A stretch of DNA of 64,000 bases, taken from Siphonodentalium dalli (Eukaryota > Mollusca > Scaphopoda > Gadilida > Siphonodentaliidae). Position 1 is the first letter of the stretch, and the number at the start of each line of letters is the position of its first letter. This document shows positions 1-11,000 of the stretch, piece after piece. Made by a program: the position numbers and the translations under genes. The stretch lies in NCBI GenBank assembly GCA_032622095.1, contig CP136064.1, forward strand, positions 3,778,280 to 3,842,279, in the 5' to 3' direction. Below the pieces are notes generated by a model, which saw nothing but the letters and a program-made list of their open reading frames with translations, ran no database searches and had not been told where the DNA came from.

Positions 1-614
1 TAAAAAATTACCCATTTATGTGTACAAATTATTACACAATTTGTGTACGAATATGAAACTACACATATACTACACAAATATGTTTAAGATCAAAATTGAA
101 TAATGATTGTGTAGCAGGGCTACACATTTTGTGTAGAAAACCTACACATTAGTCATAAGAGTGCATGTGGCCTCAAAACTTTTGTTTAACCCACTAGATT
201 GAATTATACATATCTATGTAAAACCAAATTGTAGTCTTTTATTTTTGCAAACTAATGTGTTTATGATGTGCATGTATTGATCCCAAAAAACAAACATCCA
301 TTCGAACTGTACGATTAAAAAAATTATACTCCGAAGCACGCGCAGTTAAATAGATAAATCATTGTGAATTTGTTGCAAGAACTAATCGAGATAATCAAAA
401 TAACAATCACTCCGACAAGGTGGCTTATAATCCATGTATAAGCATGACGTCCTGTGATGCCATTTTGGATATACAATAAATGATAATCCGTGTGACACTT
501 TGAGCAAGAGTATCCACAAAAATGTCTACAGTAGAGGGTCTCACATCACTTTAACCTGTGCAGCGCCAGGTAACCCTGTTAGAAATAAAGATATATATAT
601 ATATGTTTTCCCAG

Positions 615-1316
615 GTATCAAATTCACATATGACCTAACCCATACCGGGGTGTTTACGAACCCATACCGGGGTGTTTACGAACCCATACCGGGGTGTTTA
701 CGAACCCATACCGGGGTGTTTACTAACCCATACCGGGGTGTTTACTAACCCATACCGGGGTGTTTACGAACCCATACCGGGGTGTTTACGAACCCATACC
801 GGGGTGTTTACGAACCCATACCGGGGTGTTTACGAACCCATACCGGGGTGTTTACGAACCCATACCGGGGTGTTTACGAACCCATACCGGGGTGTTTACG
901 AACCCATACCGGGGTGTTTACGAACCCATACCGGGGTGTTTACGAACCCATACCGGGGTGTTTACTAACCCATACCGGGGTGTTTACTAACCCATACCGG
1001 GGTGTTTACTAACCCATACCGGGGTGTTTACTAACCCATACCGGGGTGTTTACGAACCCATACCGGGGTGTTTACTAACCCATACCGGGGTGTTTACTAA
1101 CCCATACCGGGGTGTTTACTAACCCATACCGGGGTGTTTACGAACCCATACCGGGGTGTTTACTAACCCATACCGGGGTGTTTACGAACCCATACCGGGG
1201 TGTTTACGAACCCATACCGGGGTGTTTACGAACCCATACCGGGGTGTTTACGAACCCATACCGGGGTGTTTACGAAACTAGGAGTGGAGCCTATCATAGA
1301 ACGGCTGCCGCCATTT
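615..1316 (+). pseudogene. decayed copy of GMC penultimate exon
   Basis: After an acceptor ending at 614 (tttcccag) the sequence encodes [14 protein letters not shown], matching the functional exon at 1895 ([14 protein letters not shown]). The match is then interrupted by 29 copies of a 22-bp unit. It resumes at 1275 with residues matching 'KLG.EP.IERLPP' and degenerates at about 1312 into 'ttttttaaataaatg'. The half carrying the catalytic histidine and the CKMG motif is missing. As 22 is not a multiple of 3, every third unit returns to frame, which explains the open but meaningless frames here. It could be skipped or spliced as a cryptic exon; no evidence either way. Confidence 0.85.
637..1274 (+). 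repeat. 22-bp minisatellite, exactly 29 units, exon-derived
   Basis: The unit aacccataccggggtgttta+cg/ct is repeated head to tail for 638 bp, which is 29 x 22 with no indel. The only variable position I see is the last base of each unit (G or T). In order the 29 units read GGGTTGGGGGGGGGTTTTGTTTGTGGGGG. The ancestor is visible in the intact exon downstream as acacataccgaagtgtttacg (1919-1939). Confidence 0.97.
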
Positions 1317-1339
1317 TTTAAATAAATGTTTCTTACAAT

Positions 1340-1581
1340 TTTTAGGACATAAAATAAAAAACATCCATTACCCTGCAGGGAGCCCCACACATATATAGAA
1401 GCATTTAGAAGAGTGTCGTCTGCTCATGTTTGTCTGGGGCTCTGTATGGGTGAAATTATAAAATTGTTAAAGAATACAAGAAAAAATTATTAAAATTGTA
1501 AAAAATTGTTAGGCCAATGCATTCTCTTATAAATGCGAGGCGACCTATGGTCGACTCGCATATATAAGAGAATGCATTGGC
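1340..1581. mobile_element. MITE-like composite repeat, copy 1, with 69-bp hairpin
   Basis: A block beginning 'aggacataaaataaaaaacatcc' runs through 'cagggagccccacac' and 'tctggggctctgtatggg' (itself inverted) to 'aattgttaggccaatgc', then ends in a hairpin (1513-1581). The hairpin arms are gccaatgcattctcttata and its complement. Near-identical blocks occur at 15510-15765 and 20190-20427. No coding capacity; probably a non-autonomous DNA transposon. Confidence 0.8.
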
Positions 1582-1894
1582 ACATTAGGCACCCCCTTTT
1601 ATTCACATATGTGGGTCATACAAATAGTTGATAGACAATTCTTTATTTGTGGCAAGAACTAATCGCGATAATCAAAATGACAATCACTCCGACAAGGTGG
1701 CTCAACATCCATGTATAAGCATGACGTTCTGTGGTGCCATTTTGGATATATAATTTATGATAATACGTGTAACAAGTAATCTCTATATTCACCAAAGGTC
1801 CAATGCAGAGGGTTTCACATCACTTTAACAAGTGCAATGCCGGGTAACCCTGCTAGTACTAAATATATATAAATTTATATATCTGTTTCCCCAG

Positions 1895-4800
1895 GTATCA
1901 AATTTACATATGACCTAACACATACCGAAGTGTTTACGAAACTTGGGATGGAGCCTGTCATCGAACGACTGCCACCATGTGCGCATCACGTGACAGGAAG
2001 TGACCAATACTGGGAGTGCTACGTCAAACAACTGACAACAACTATTTACCATCCAACATCAACATGTAAAATGGGCGGGGCTAAGGACCCTACAGCTGTC
2101 GTAGATCCGAGGCTAAGGTAATAATACATATACTATACATTCATGTTCAATAAATATATACGACGAGCAGGTGACCCGACTTCGTCCGGGCATTGACCTT
2201 GAATTTACCATTTTTAAGGTCAAGGTCAGGTCGGGGTAACGATTTGACCCATTGAGTTAATTCTGCCTTTTTAATCAAGAGAAATGATGGTACCCGTCCC
2301 GTGATGGTACCCGTCCCGTGATGGTACCCGTCCATAAAAGAGGTACGTTTGTGGGTACCCGTTTCAATGTGAAGATCACCTCGGGCGGAAAAACTTACCC
2401 GATGAAAATCTCCCCCTTCCTTGGAAGTACGAAGACAGACATAAGAATCACAACTGGCGTGGTTCGTCTCATGGCTTTGTTCGAAAAAGCAATTGCAACA
2501 GCTTCCGAGACACGTATGCTGCACCTAGATGTAAAATTTCGTCGAAATCCGCCAGTTTCACCCGATTTGACCTCGAATTGATCATTTTCAAGGTCAGGTC
2601 GCGGTCACAATTTAACCCGTCCATGACATTTCCCGTGGGTAGCAAGTTTGAGCTCAATCGGTTCGAGTCTATAAAGGACACACACATATATATCATTTGT
2701 GGGTACCCGTTTCAATGTGAAGATCACATCGGGCGAAAAAACTGACCCGATGAAATCTCCCCCGTTCCTAGGAAGCCCTAAGTACGTAAGAATCACACAA
2801 CACGCTCATGTCTGGATACAGTCACGCGCACGTGTGGACCCAGACGTAAGAATCGCATTACACGCATACGCTCTTTATCAACGACACTGTGGATACGAAC
2901 GCTCTTTAACTCTCAACGCGATTAACTCCACCGTGCCAATGGCGGTAATTTTTGTGACTGGAAGTGGAGAATGGGTGTTCTGGGCTTCTCCAAACGGCGG
3001 TAAACACTGCCCGTGGTTTTTTAACCTTAGATTGGAAGTTTGAGCTCAATCTGTCCAGCCGTTTTCCCGGCCATAGCTAACAGACAGACTAACAGAAGTC
3101 CCAAAATATATATTAGATATATTTTCTGTTTGGAATCGTTGTTTGATAAATTCCGCTTCAATAATTTCAAAGTTAATTCTTCGGCTTATGCTCAGAAATG
3201 GCCGAAACCCACAAAAATACCAATTTTTCCCAGACGAATTTGAAATCACAAGATGCATGACCTTTCTCTAACTAACAAGTTCAAAACTATTCATAGAGTT
3301 ATTCTCGTGATAAGTTTATTACAAAAGTGTGAACCCATATATATCTCGTCACCTCAATGACAATGAGGGTCTCAGAGGCGCGTATGTACACTGAGATACC
3401 GGGAATCAGATCGGTATAGTCCCATAGTGTCTATCGATGTCAACCAGCTAGTGAAAACGGTCGGGACAATACTGGTTTACATCGACGTATATTTACATAC
3501 ACCTAATATCGCTTCCGATTTCCCCATAGCGTTACGGTAGACACGTCCCCTGATTCAATGTGTTAATAAACCTATGAAAGTAATCTGACGTCACTTTCAA
3601 TGTCGTTCATAGGTTTATGAACACTTTGATCCCGGAAATCACCGGGGATTGTCGGACATGAACGACTGCTTGAGTATCTAGCAGATCCGGATTTGGCAAG
3701 AAATTTTTTTGTTAAAAAATCAGTGTATAAGCATGGATGTTCAAATAACCGCGCTACTCAATAGAGTTTGATAATTTTCCTTGCCGCTACAAATATTCCC
3801 CCGAACTCACAAATATATCATTATGGTAGAACGTGTTGTCAATTTCTTATCCGCAGCCGAAACTTACTTGTTAGTTTCAGATATTATCATTCTTGAAATC
3901 AACACGTCTACGTGCATTACAATTAGCTAAACAGGACATTTCGTCATATGTGTATACTTTACTGTGAAATTGCGTTTTTTTCCGCTCTCTGTCAACGGAT
4001 TCTCACAATGTTTGGTTTTCTAAAAAAGCGAGGATTCGAACTGTCTGAATTGAACTCCATGCATTCATTTTAAGTTGAATAAATAGTGGGAAAGACAGAC
4101 AATCCTAGTTCATAATAAATTTAAGTATATAAATATAAATAATAAACGGCGGATTCAAAGTGGTCATGGGTTTTGACCGCGATAAAAATTCAGCAAACCC
4201 CGCATGAACCACATTTAATCCGCCGTTTATTATTTATATTTATTTCTTATAAAAACCAGCTAGTGAAATCAGTAGGGATAATACTGGTTTACGTGTACGT
4301 ATAAACCAGCTAGTGAAATCGGTAGGAATAACTGGTTTACATCGACGTATAAACCAGCTAGTGAAATCGGTAGGGATAATACTGGTTTATTCCACACCCA
4401 TTGACGTGAGTCACATGTATTCAACGGAATCCCAGCCATTGTATACATATTACTGTATAACTCTAGTGGAATACAAGCCGGAACTATTGACGTTGTCGCC
4501 AAGAAAGATGACGTACATTACGTCGATCATCCGCTTTCGGTGATCCCCCCATAATTACTAGTTATTTGTCAGACTTAAATCACAATAAAGGTAGCTATAG
4601 TAACAGTAAAGGTGACATTCATGGATAATACTGGTTAACATCGACGTATAAACCAGCTAGTGAAATCGGTAGGGATAATACTGGTTTACATCGACGTATA
4701 AACCAGCTAGTGAAATCGGTCGGGATATAGATAGAACCGCATAAGTGTCTGAATTTTGACGAAATTATCGCACGAGATTTGTTGGCGGAGCGATACCTCG

Positions 4801-6755
4801 AGTGCGGGACGCAGTCCCGCACGAGAGGTATCGCGTTCCGCCAACAAATCGAGTGCGATAATTTCGTCAAAATTCAGACACTCATGCGGTTCTATTTTTA
4901 TTACATATCTACGTATTATAGTAAGTTGACTCACAGTCGTCAATCTCCGGTACAGAAATTGTGAATTTAATTGCGTTTTAACGGCATTTTAGGGTTAACG
5001 CAACAATCAGACAGGGAGCCCTTCTATCCGCGAGTGAACTTGACACATCTTGACCCGCGCAAAGGTGTTAATTGGGTTTTCCCAGATTTTCCCAAAATAT
5101 AACCCAATCAGCGCGCTGCGATTTCGACATGTGGGTTGTCGCCCTTGCGTTGAAAAGTTGAAAAAGTAAAAATAGTAACGGCGAAAGCCAGTCTAACAAC
5201 ACTGAATGAAATAGTTCCGTCGACAGATTGCACTAGTGCGATTCTGAGAATTATCACACGCCTGGAACGTCGTGCGATCATGCGAATTACGTTGATAGAT
5301 ATGTAATAAAATACTGGTTTACGTGGACGTATAAACCAGCTAGTGAAATCGGTAGAGATAATACTGGTTTACATCGACGTATAAACCAGTTAGTGAAATC
5401 GGTAGGGATAATACTGGTTTTAATCTAACATCACCAATGACGGTAATAAAATGTTACAATTGTGAACATAATCAGGTTCATTCCATAGAAAAATATTGTA
5501 TTTGTTCTGAACCTCACAATAGTTTTCAAATGAAAGTAGTAATTTAAGGTGAAAAATATATTTTATCACAATTTGTACATAATTCCAAAAGAATACGGTC
5601 TCATTTGACCTCGCAAATACCCAAACAGTTCGGGTCTTTAGACGAAAAAAACATAACAAATATGAGGTTTCTCCTAATAACACGGCACATTCTGCGCGTA
5701 ATTTAACACTTCCATGACTAGAGCTTCCTAAAATTTTGCGGAAACCTTGTGTTAAAGCATAAGATATACTGACACATGCATGATTTTTAATGCTGCACCA
5801 GCACAGCTCGCGTCGTGAAAGGGTTAACACAAGAGTTATATTAGATTATAACCGTAAGATATCAGTTTTTCCGATAAATGTATTTGTATTGATGTGTATG
5901 ATAAAGTCCATTAAAATTGACCAAAATCCCGCCACTGAATCTGGGCGTAATGTCCGCTGTTGAGGAGAAAGGCAACTGTGCATTGACTTAAGGCAGTATT
6001 ATGTAATATCCCTACCGATTTCACTAGCTGGTACATACGTCGATGTAAACTAGTATTACTTATTATACTTAACGATTCCACTAGCTGGTGCATACGTCGA
6101 TGTAAACTAGTATTATGTATTATACTTACCGATTTCACTACTTGGTTTATACGTTTATGCAAACAGTATTATGTTTTATCCCTGGCGATTATTTATACGT
6201 TGATGTAAACAGTATTATGTATTATCCTTACCGATTTCACTGGCTGGTTTATACGTTGACATAAACAGTATTATGTATTATCCATACCGATTTCACCAGC
6301 TGGTTTGCGTCGAAGTAAACTGGGACAAGATTGGTGTGTGAATTAACTTCCTAGTGGCAATACATTCATGCATGGACTATTTTACAGGGTGAGAGGAATT
6401 TCGGGATTGAGCTGGATTGAGGGTGTATAATCCCTACCGATTTCACTAGCTGGTTTGGTTTATACGTCGATGAAAAACAGTATTATCCCTACCGTTTTCA
6501 CTAGCTGGTTTATACGTTGGCGTAAACAGTATTATTCCTACCGATTTCACTAGCCGGGACCAGATTGGCAGTCTGAATTAACTACAAAGTGGCCATACGT
6601 TCATTAATTGTCTATTTTGCAGGGTGAGAGGAATTTCGGGATTGAGGGTGGTGGACGCATCCATTATGCCAGATGTTATCGCTGGTAATATCAACGCGCC
6701 TACAATAATGATTGGGGAGAAGGCAGCCGACATGATTAAAGAAGACAACAAATGA
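1895..6755 (+). CDS. GMC-family oxidoreductase, last two exons (partial)
   Basis: The exons are 1895-2117 (acceptor tttccccag, donor gtaata) and 6623-6755 (acceptor ttttgcag, stop TGA 6753-6755). Exon 1 encodes the C-terminal GMC segment with '[12 protein letters not shown]', '[11 protein letters not shown]' and 'AVVDPRLR'. Exon 2 continues the split arginine codon (AG|G) into [16 protein letters not shown] and '[18 protein letters not shown]'. These are the C-terminal signatures of the flavoprotein family that includes choline and glucose dehydrogenases. The histidine of the HP..TCKMG motif and the asparagine of GN.NAP are the family's catalytic pair. The FAD-binding N-terminal half must lie upstream of the window. 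The exact substrate cannot be told. The 4.5-kb intron is packed with repeats and carries a partial second copy of the last exon's start at 6388. Confidence 0.93.
2160..3110 (+). repeat. two diverged copies of a retroelement-like 3' segment
   Basis: The sequence 'gtgggtacccgtttcaatgtgaagatcac' through 'cccttcctaggaag' is present at about 2350-2430 and again at 2698-2780. Each copy is associated with 'aagtttgagctcaatc' (2644 and 3038). The second ends in 'cagccgttttcccggccatagctaacagacagactaacag', a form I associate with 3' ends of invertebrate non-LTR elements. Three copies of 'gatggtacccgtcccgt' precede it at 2285-2330. No reverse transcriptase frame is visible. Confidence 0.55.
3554..3631. 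repeat. imperfect palindrome, 78 bp
   Basis: 'caatgtgttaataaaccta' is followed by 'gaaagtaatctgacgtcactttc' and the inverse 'taggtttatgaacactttg'. It could extrude as a cruciform. No coding potential. Confidence 0.65.
4125..4245. repeat. foldback element, about 27-bp arms
   Basis: The arms 'taaataataaacggcggatt' and 'aatccgccgtttattattta' enclose about 60 bp with a second short inversion ('gtggtcatgggttttg' / 'catgaaccac'). No flanking target duplication could be assigned. Confidence 0.75.
4731..4899. repeat. long hairpin, arms of about 75 bp
   Basis: The left arm 'atagaaccgcataagtgtctgaa...' through 'gcgatacctcg' is mirrored by '...cgagaggtatcgc' through 'attcagacactcatgcggttctat'. The turn is around 4807-4824 (gtgcgggac / gtcccgcac). 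The arms differ at only a few positions, so a transcript would form a strong double strand. Open frames on both strands here are a consequence of the symmetry. Confidence 0.9.
6388..6413 (+). pseudogene. partial copy of GMC last-exon start inside the intron
   Basis: 'ttttacag|ggtgagaggaatttcgggattgag' repeats the acceptor and first 25 or so bases of the true last exon at 6623. The preceding intron context (about 6320-6387) resembles about 6553-6622. The copy diverges after 'ggattgag', has no VVDASIMP segment and runs into a 50-bp repeat. It is a potential decoy splice acceptor. Confidence 0.85.
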
Positions 6756-7365
6756 CGTCACATTACAGATTCAGTATAACAGTGATTACGGGTGCAGATA
6801 GGGGAGCAATTATCATTACATGTACATCCATGTATCTCCCATAGAGAGCCCCAAACAGATAGAAGGATCTATTACTGGATGTCGCCTGGTCGTGTCTGTA
6901 GGGGGCACCATACGGGTGTTCAGTATATCATGCCATGAACCTCTACTCTGGCTAACTCCCTTATGGATCCAGCAACCATCATTACATGTAGACCCATGCA
7001 TATCCCATAGAGAGCCCCACACAGATATAAGGTGTTGATGTTCTTACCCGTTCTGACAGGGAACTATATAGCCTTTAAAATACATGGAATATATTTCGTT
7101 GTTAAAACTTGTTCCTCAATAATCTACTTCACATTAGTGGGTGGTCCCAGCTTGATATTGCATGGTTTTCTGTGACTTTTTGGAGCCAATATCGCAAGCA
7201 ACATTGCATGAACTACCCATGATAAATTCCACAATTGTACGTGACGCAAAGCAAAATTGCTCACAAATCACTTAAATAATGCAATTGCCAGTTAGTGTCT
7301 TCACCTTTAGTACGAAAGCGCATTAGGGCCACCAGAAACACCACCGTACCCCCTAATATATAGAA
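6756..7365. other. GMC 3' flank with two related short repeats
   Basis: This region should contain the 3' UTR and flank of the GMC gene. It holds two copies of 'catgtatctcccatagagagccccaaacag' (6829 and about 6996). The same words recur in the composite repeats elsewhere ('cacagggatcctcacacag' at 27039). No further exon or clear polyadenylation site was recognised. Confidence 0.5.
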
Positions 7366-7620
7366 ATAAAACTCGTTATAATGACTTGCAAGTCGTTATA
7401 ACGAATTCCAACAACTCGTTATAGTGATTTGCAAGTAGTTATAACGACTTACAACATGTTATAACGACTTTCAACCGTCATAACGACTTCCAACAACTCG
7501 TAAAATTCGTTATAACTAGTTGGAAGTCGTTATAATGAGTTATAACGACTGCTAGACAAATTTACAAGTCGTAATAACAAGTCGTATAAACGATTAATTA
7601 CGACTTGTATTTTTGTTACG
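7366..7620. repeat. degenerate palindromic array of 'cgttataacgact'
   Basis: About a dozen irregularly spaced words such as 'actcgttataatgacttgcaag' and 'gtcgttataacga' occur in both orientations over 250 bp. The words are themselves near-palindromes. No fixed period, so this is a scrambled satellite rather than a clean array. Confidence 0.75.
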
Positions 7621-8036
7621 AGTTGTTGGAAGTCCACCAACTGTTGTGTATTTGTATATTTAGGGATAAGATGGTGTTTCGGAAGGTCCCAAATGCGATT
7701 TCGTACTACGGGCATTAGCGAGAGTAGACATTCATGGCATGATCTAGCTTGGAACGAGAAGTGCGACACAAAATACGATATTCATTTCATGCATAGCAAT
7801 TCCATGTTTTAGAGGGACATGGAAAAAACAAATTACGCACTTACATGTACATGTTATTACGCACTTACAGGTTATTCTAGGAAGAATATATCATTGAACC
7901 ATATCTCACGTATACGAAATCACAAGAAGCTCGAGCATATTTTACTAGACTTCGCGCGAGTAATCATGTTCTAGAAATAGAAAAAGGGAGACACAGCCAG
8001 CCTAAGACACAATTAGAAAAGCGAATATGCCCTGTA

Positions 8037-11000
8037 TAGTCCAGGAGATATTGATAGACCTCTGCACCCCCCCAGGACTTAACTTCACCCCACTAATTTT
8101 CTTCCTTAAGGTCTCCTCTAATTTTATTCACTTGGCGGCCATTTTATTTATATGCACCAGGTATCTTTGATCGCCGTTATAGTAAAGATGATGTCACATG
8201 CGTCTTGTTTTCCGTTCGATTCGCTATGGTAATATACAACTCTTACAAATTAGCCAAAAATCCGACACAAAAATCCAATATGGCGACCAAGATGGCCGCC
8301 GAAATGTGAAAATTTGCTATTGTTCGGACATTTCACCACCTTTCGTTTGTCTCTGTGGGAAAATATTGGCACCTTGACGCGATTTTATACACTTATCGTC
8401 TAGAAGAGTCATTGGCGAACACACGGGGACCATAATATACATTCCTTGCCGGATATTTTTGTCCGATATCACGTTTTCCCAAATGCCGGTATAATCCGGT
8501 CAAAGCCAAAACGACGCTTATAATGAGTGTTATTGCTATTATTACTCCAGCCATGATTATATATGTGCAGGAGATACTCGGGCTAGGATTTCTCTTATAC
8601 CTGAGTTGAGGAATATTCACCCAAATCCAAGATGGCGGCCAAAATGGCCACCAGAAATAGAAAAATTGCCGAAAATCCCTGATTTTAACATCAGTGAGAG
8701 TTATTGTCACGACAACTCCACACCTGTTTACTATTGTGAGTTGAGAACACTTAGTTGAATAACTGTCCTTATATTGCATCCAAATAAAAGTCCCCCAAAT
8801 CCAAAATGGCGCCCACAATGGCGGACAAATTTTGAAAAATCACCGAAATTCCCTCATGTTCACATCATTGGGCATTATTGTCGAGAAAACTCCACACATG
8901 CTGACAGTTAAGTTGTAAATACTGAGGTGAAGTAATTACCTTTCATCCCATGCAAGAAATGGTTTTCCAAATCTAAGATGGTGGCCAAAATGGTCTACAT
9001 TCCTTTACTGTCTTACGATGGGCGTTATTGTTTCGCGAATTCTACCCACCATTACATGTTGATATGGAATATTGGTATGAAGTATTCATTTGAGTTTGGT
9101 AATTGATACTCAAGGTCAAGATGGCAGCTAAACTGGAAGCCAGAAATTGAAAAGAAATCGAAATATTGACATATAAATTTCAACTTTTTGTCATAATATC
9201 GATATGTATGGACGAAACTATGCACAAGCCATATATTAGTTCAACTTAAAACGTATCAAAACGCATAACATTGATCGTGTCCTTCTGGAAGTACGAAAAC
9301 CCAAACTTAATATAGCGATGTGTCATTTCAAAATCCGAATAACCATATTAGAACAATTACCTGGTACAAGATTCTGATTTGCCACGTCCTTAATGATCTG
9401 GACAAGTTTCCATTTCTTTGCCTGATAAATCTAGGTCGCTCACACCGACAAAGTATTCAACACTTCCTGGGAGAAGGGTCCCTTTAATCATAACGTTTCA
9501 AACAATTAATTTCCCGGTGTCTGGCTTAATATTTTAGATGCTTGCTAAATATGGGATTTGTTCGTCATCTTGAACTAGAAATGCATATGGTCGATAAGTA
9601 TACAAGCTTACAGAAGGTAATCTCTATGTATGTCTTTCTCATACCCCGTGGGGATAACGAATTGTATACCTGGCGACTTCCCAGTTAACTAGTCACTTCT
9701 CAATAGATGGTTCAACTCACAAACTTAGCGAACGTATTAGCACACGTGGACAACTTCGGCAGTGTTTCGGAGGTAGCTAGCTGTCTCATTCCCTTGGACA
9801 GATGCCTATCTGCTAAGGAGAAGACCATAATGTACCGACTACCCACACTTCTTGGCCATGATCCTAACCAAACTGTGTGACGTCCCGCAGTCGTCTCGTC
9901 GAATAGCTCACAGCAGAGAAGAACAACACTCGCGGTGCTAGTTTGTGGACATGCGCCATGACAGTGGGAATGAAATGGGCCACGGTATAAAACCCTACAC
10001 CAGGTCCATGTTTCAATATAGAATGTCATGCGTGTTGGTCTTTTTGGTGTGGTAAGATTGTATTTCCGCATCCGTTTCAAGGCCGTTCTGAATCAACATG
10101 ACCAGACGTATAATTTTGTCTGGATAATACTATCCTAGCCAGTCGGATGGGCTAAAGGATAATGTATGATCTCTCAGAGTTAGTGTCAGTATGTGGGCGG
10201 TTTTATTCAAGAAAATGTCAGGAACTGTGGTGCATTTATTTCACTGTGTGTTTAAAGAACAATTTATAGTCTCGATGGCAATGGATGTGGACGTTGGTGA
10301 ACGTGACCTTATTGTCATATAGCTATATATAACTTTAGAATATAGCAGTTAAGATGACTCATGCAGGACAATGGTTTTGAATGGTGATGTTACCAAGAAA
10401 TCACTTGGTGTACCCAACGTAGGTTAAGCTGAATGCAAGATCTCATCAAAGTAACATTCCTCTAGAAGTTCTTCGCGTTGAACATTTTACCCTTGTGTTG
10501 ATGGCATTGTACTTTCTTGAACCATACCGACCACCACCCAGCGTGAGTATGACATATTATCGGTAACTATCAAATGCATCGTCCTGAAGACTACATCCCA
10601 GTCTGGTGGGGCTTATATAGTAGTAGCCAATGGTACACGTCTGGTTCGTTGATTAAGAACGGCTTCCAAGCGGATTGAAAGATACAATCTTAGCATACAA
10701 GGAAAGCAAAGCCACATGAGATCATGTCTGAATCTAAAACATAGCCAAAGAAACTTAGGGTGGTGCAGTCATGGTCCAATTTCATTTCCACTATCATGAC
10801 ACATGCCCACAAACTAGCACCGCATGTATTGCTATTATCTGCTTGGATATGTACGGTGAGGTGATTGATGGACGCCACCAGGACTGTTCTTATGATCATG
10901 GTCAGGAAGTGTGGGTATATTATGCATTATGGTCTCCTACGCCTTAGCAGAAAGGCATCCGTCAAATGTTAGGCTTTCAACATTCGAAGCCATATACAGA

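Larger units (their letters stand above)
366..2000 (+). repeat. tandem duplication of a GMC intron/exon segment
   Basis: The stretch 366-600 is repeated with modest divergence at about 1640-1860. Both contain 'caagaactaatcg', 'caatcactccgacaaggtgg' and 'ccatgtataagcatgacg', and each copy ends in a 3' splice site followed by the same exon start (615 and 1895). The first copy was then expanded by a 22-bp array and lost its reading frame. The second copy holds the intact exon. A hairpin-bearing repeat (1340-1581) separates the two copies. Confidence 0.85.
3430..6560. repeat. dispersed 50-bp repeat family (aaaccagctagtgaaatcgg)
   Basis: The unit joins 'ataaaccagctagtgaaatcggtaggg' to 'ataatactggtttacatcgacgt'. 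Direct copies stand singly or in short tandem runs at 3441-3492, 4253-4390, 4627-4727 and 5308-5420. Inverted copies stand at 6005-6320 and 6430-6560. The ends (actggttt / aaaccag) are inverted, so runs can fold. All copies seen lie in the GMC intron. Confidence 0.85.

Noticed and set aside
637-1274. Resemblance to a CRISPR array (short direct repeats)
   Set aside because: Units are contiguous with no spacers, the sequence derives from an exon, and the genome is eukaryotic.
4619-4964. Mirrored frames on both strands
   Set aside because: They arise from the long hairpin; each arm encodes the complement of the other.
8393-8818. 141-codon minus-strand frame and its mirror at 12123-12455
   Set aside because: Lies in the arms of the giant foldback and reads across 'aagatggcggc' subrepeats; no motif.
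9712-10080. 122-codon minus-strand frame
   Set aside because: Within the inner foldback arm; the mirror arm (10690-11030) has indels that break the same frame.
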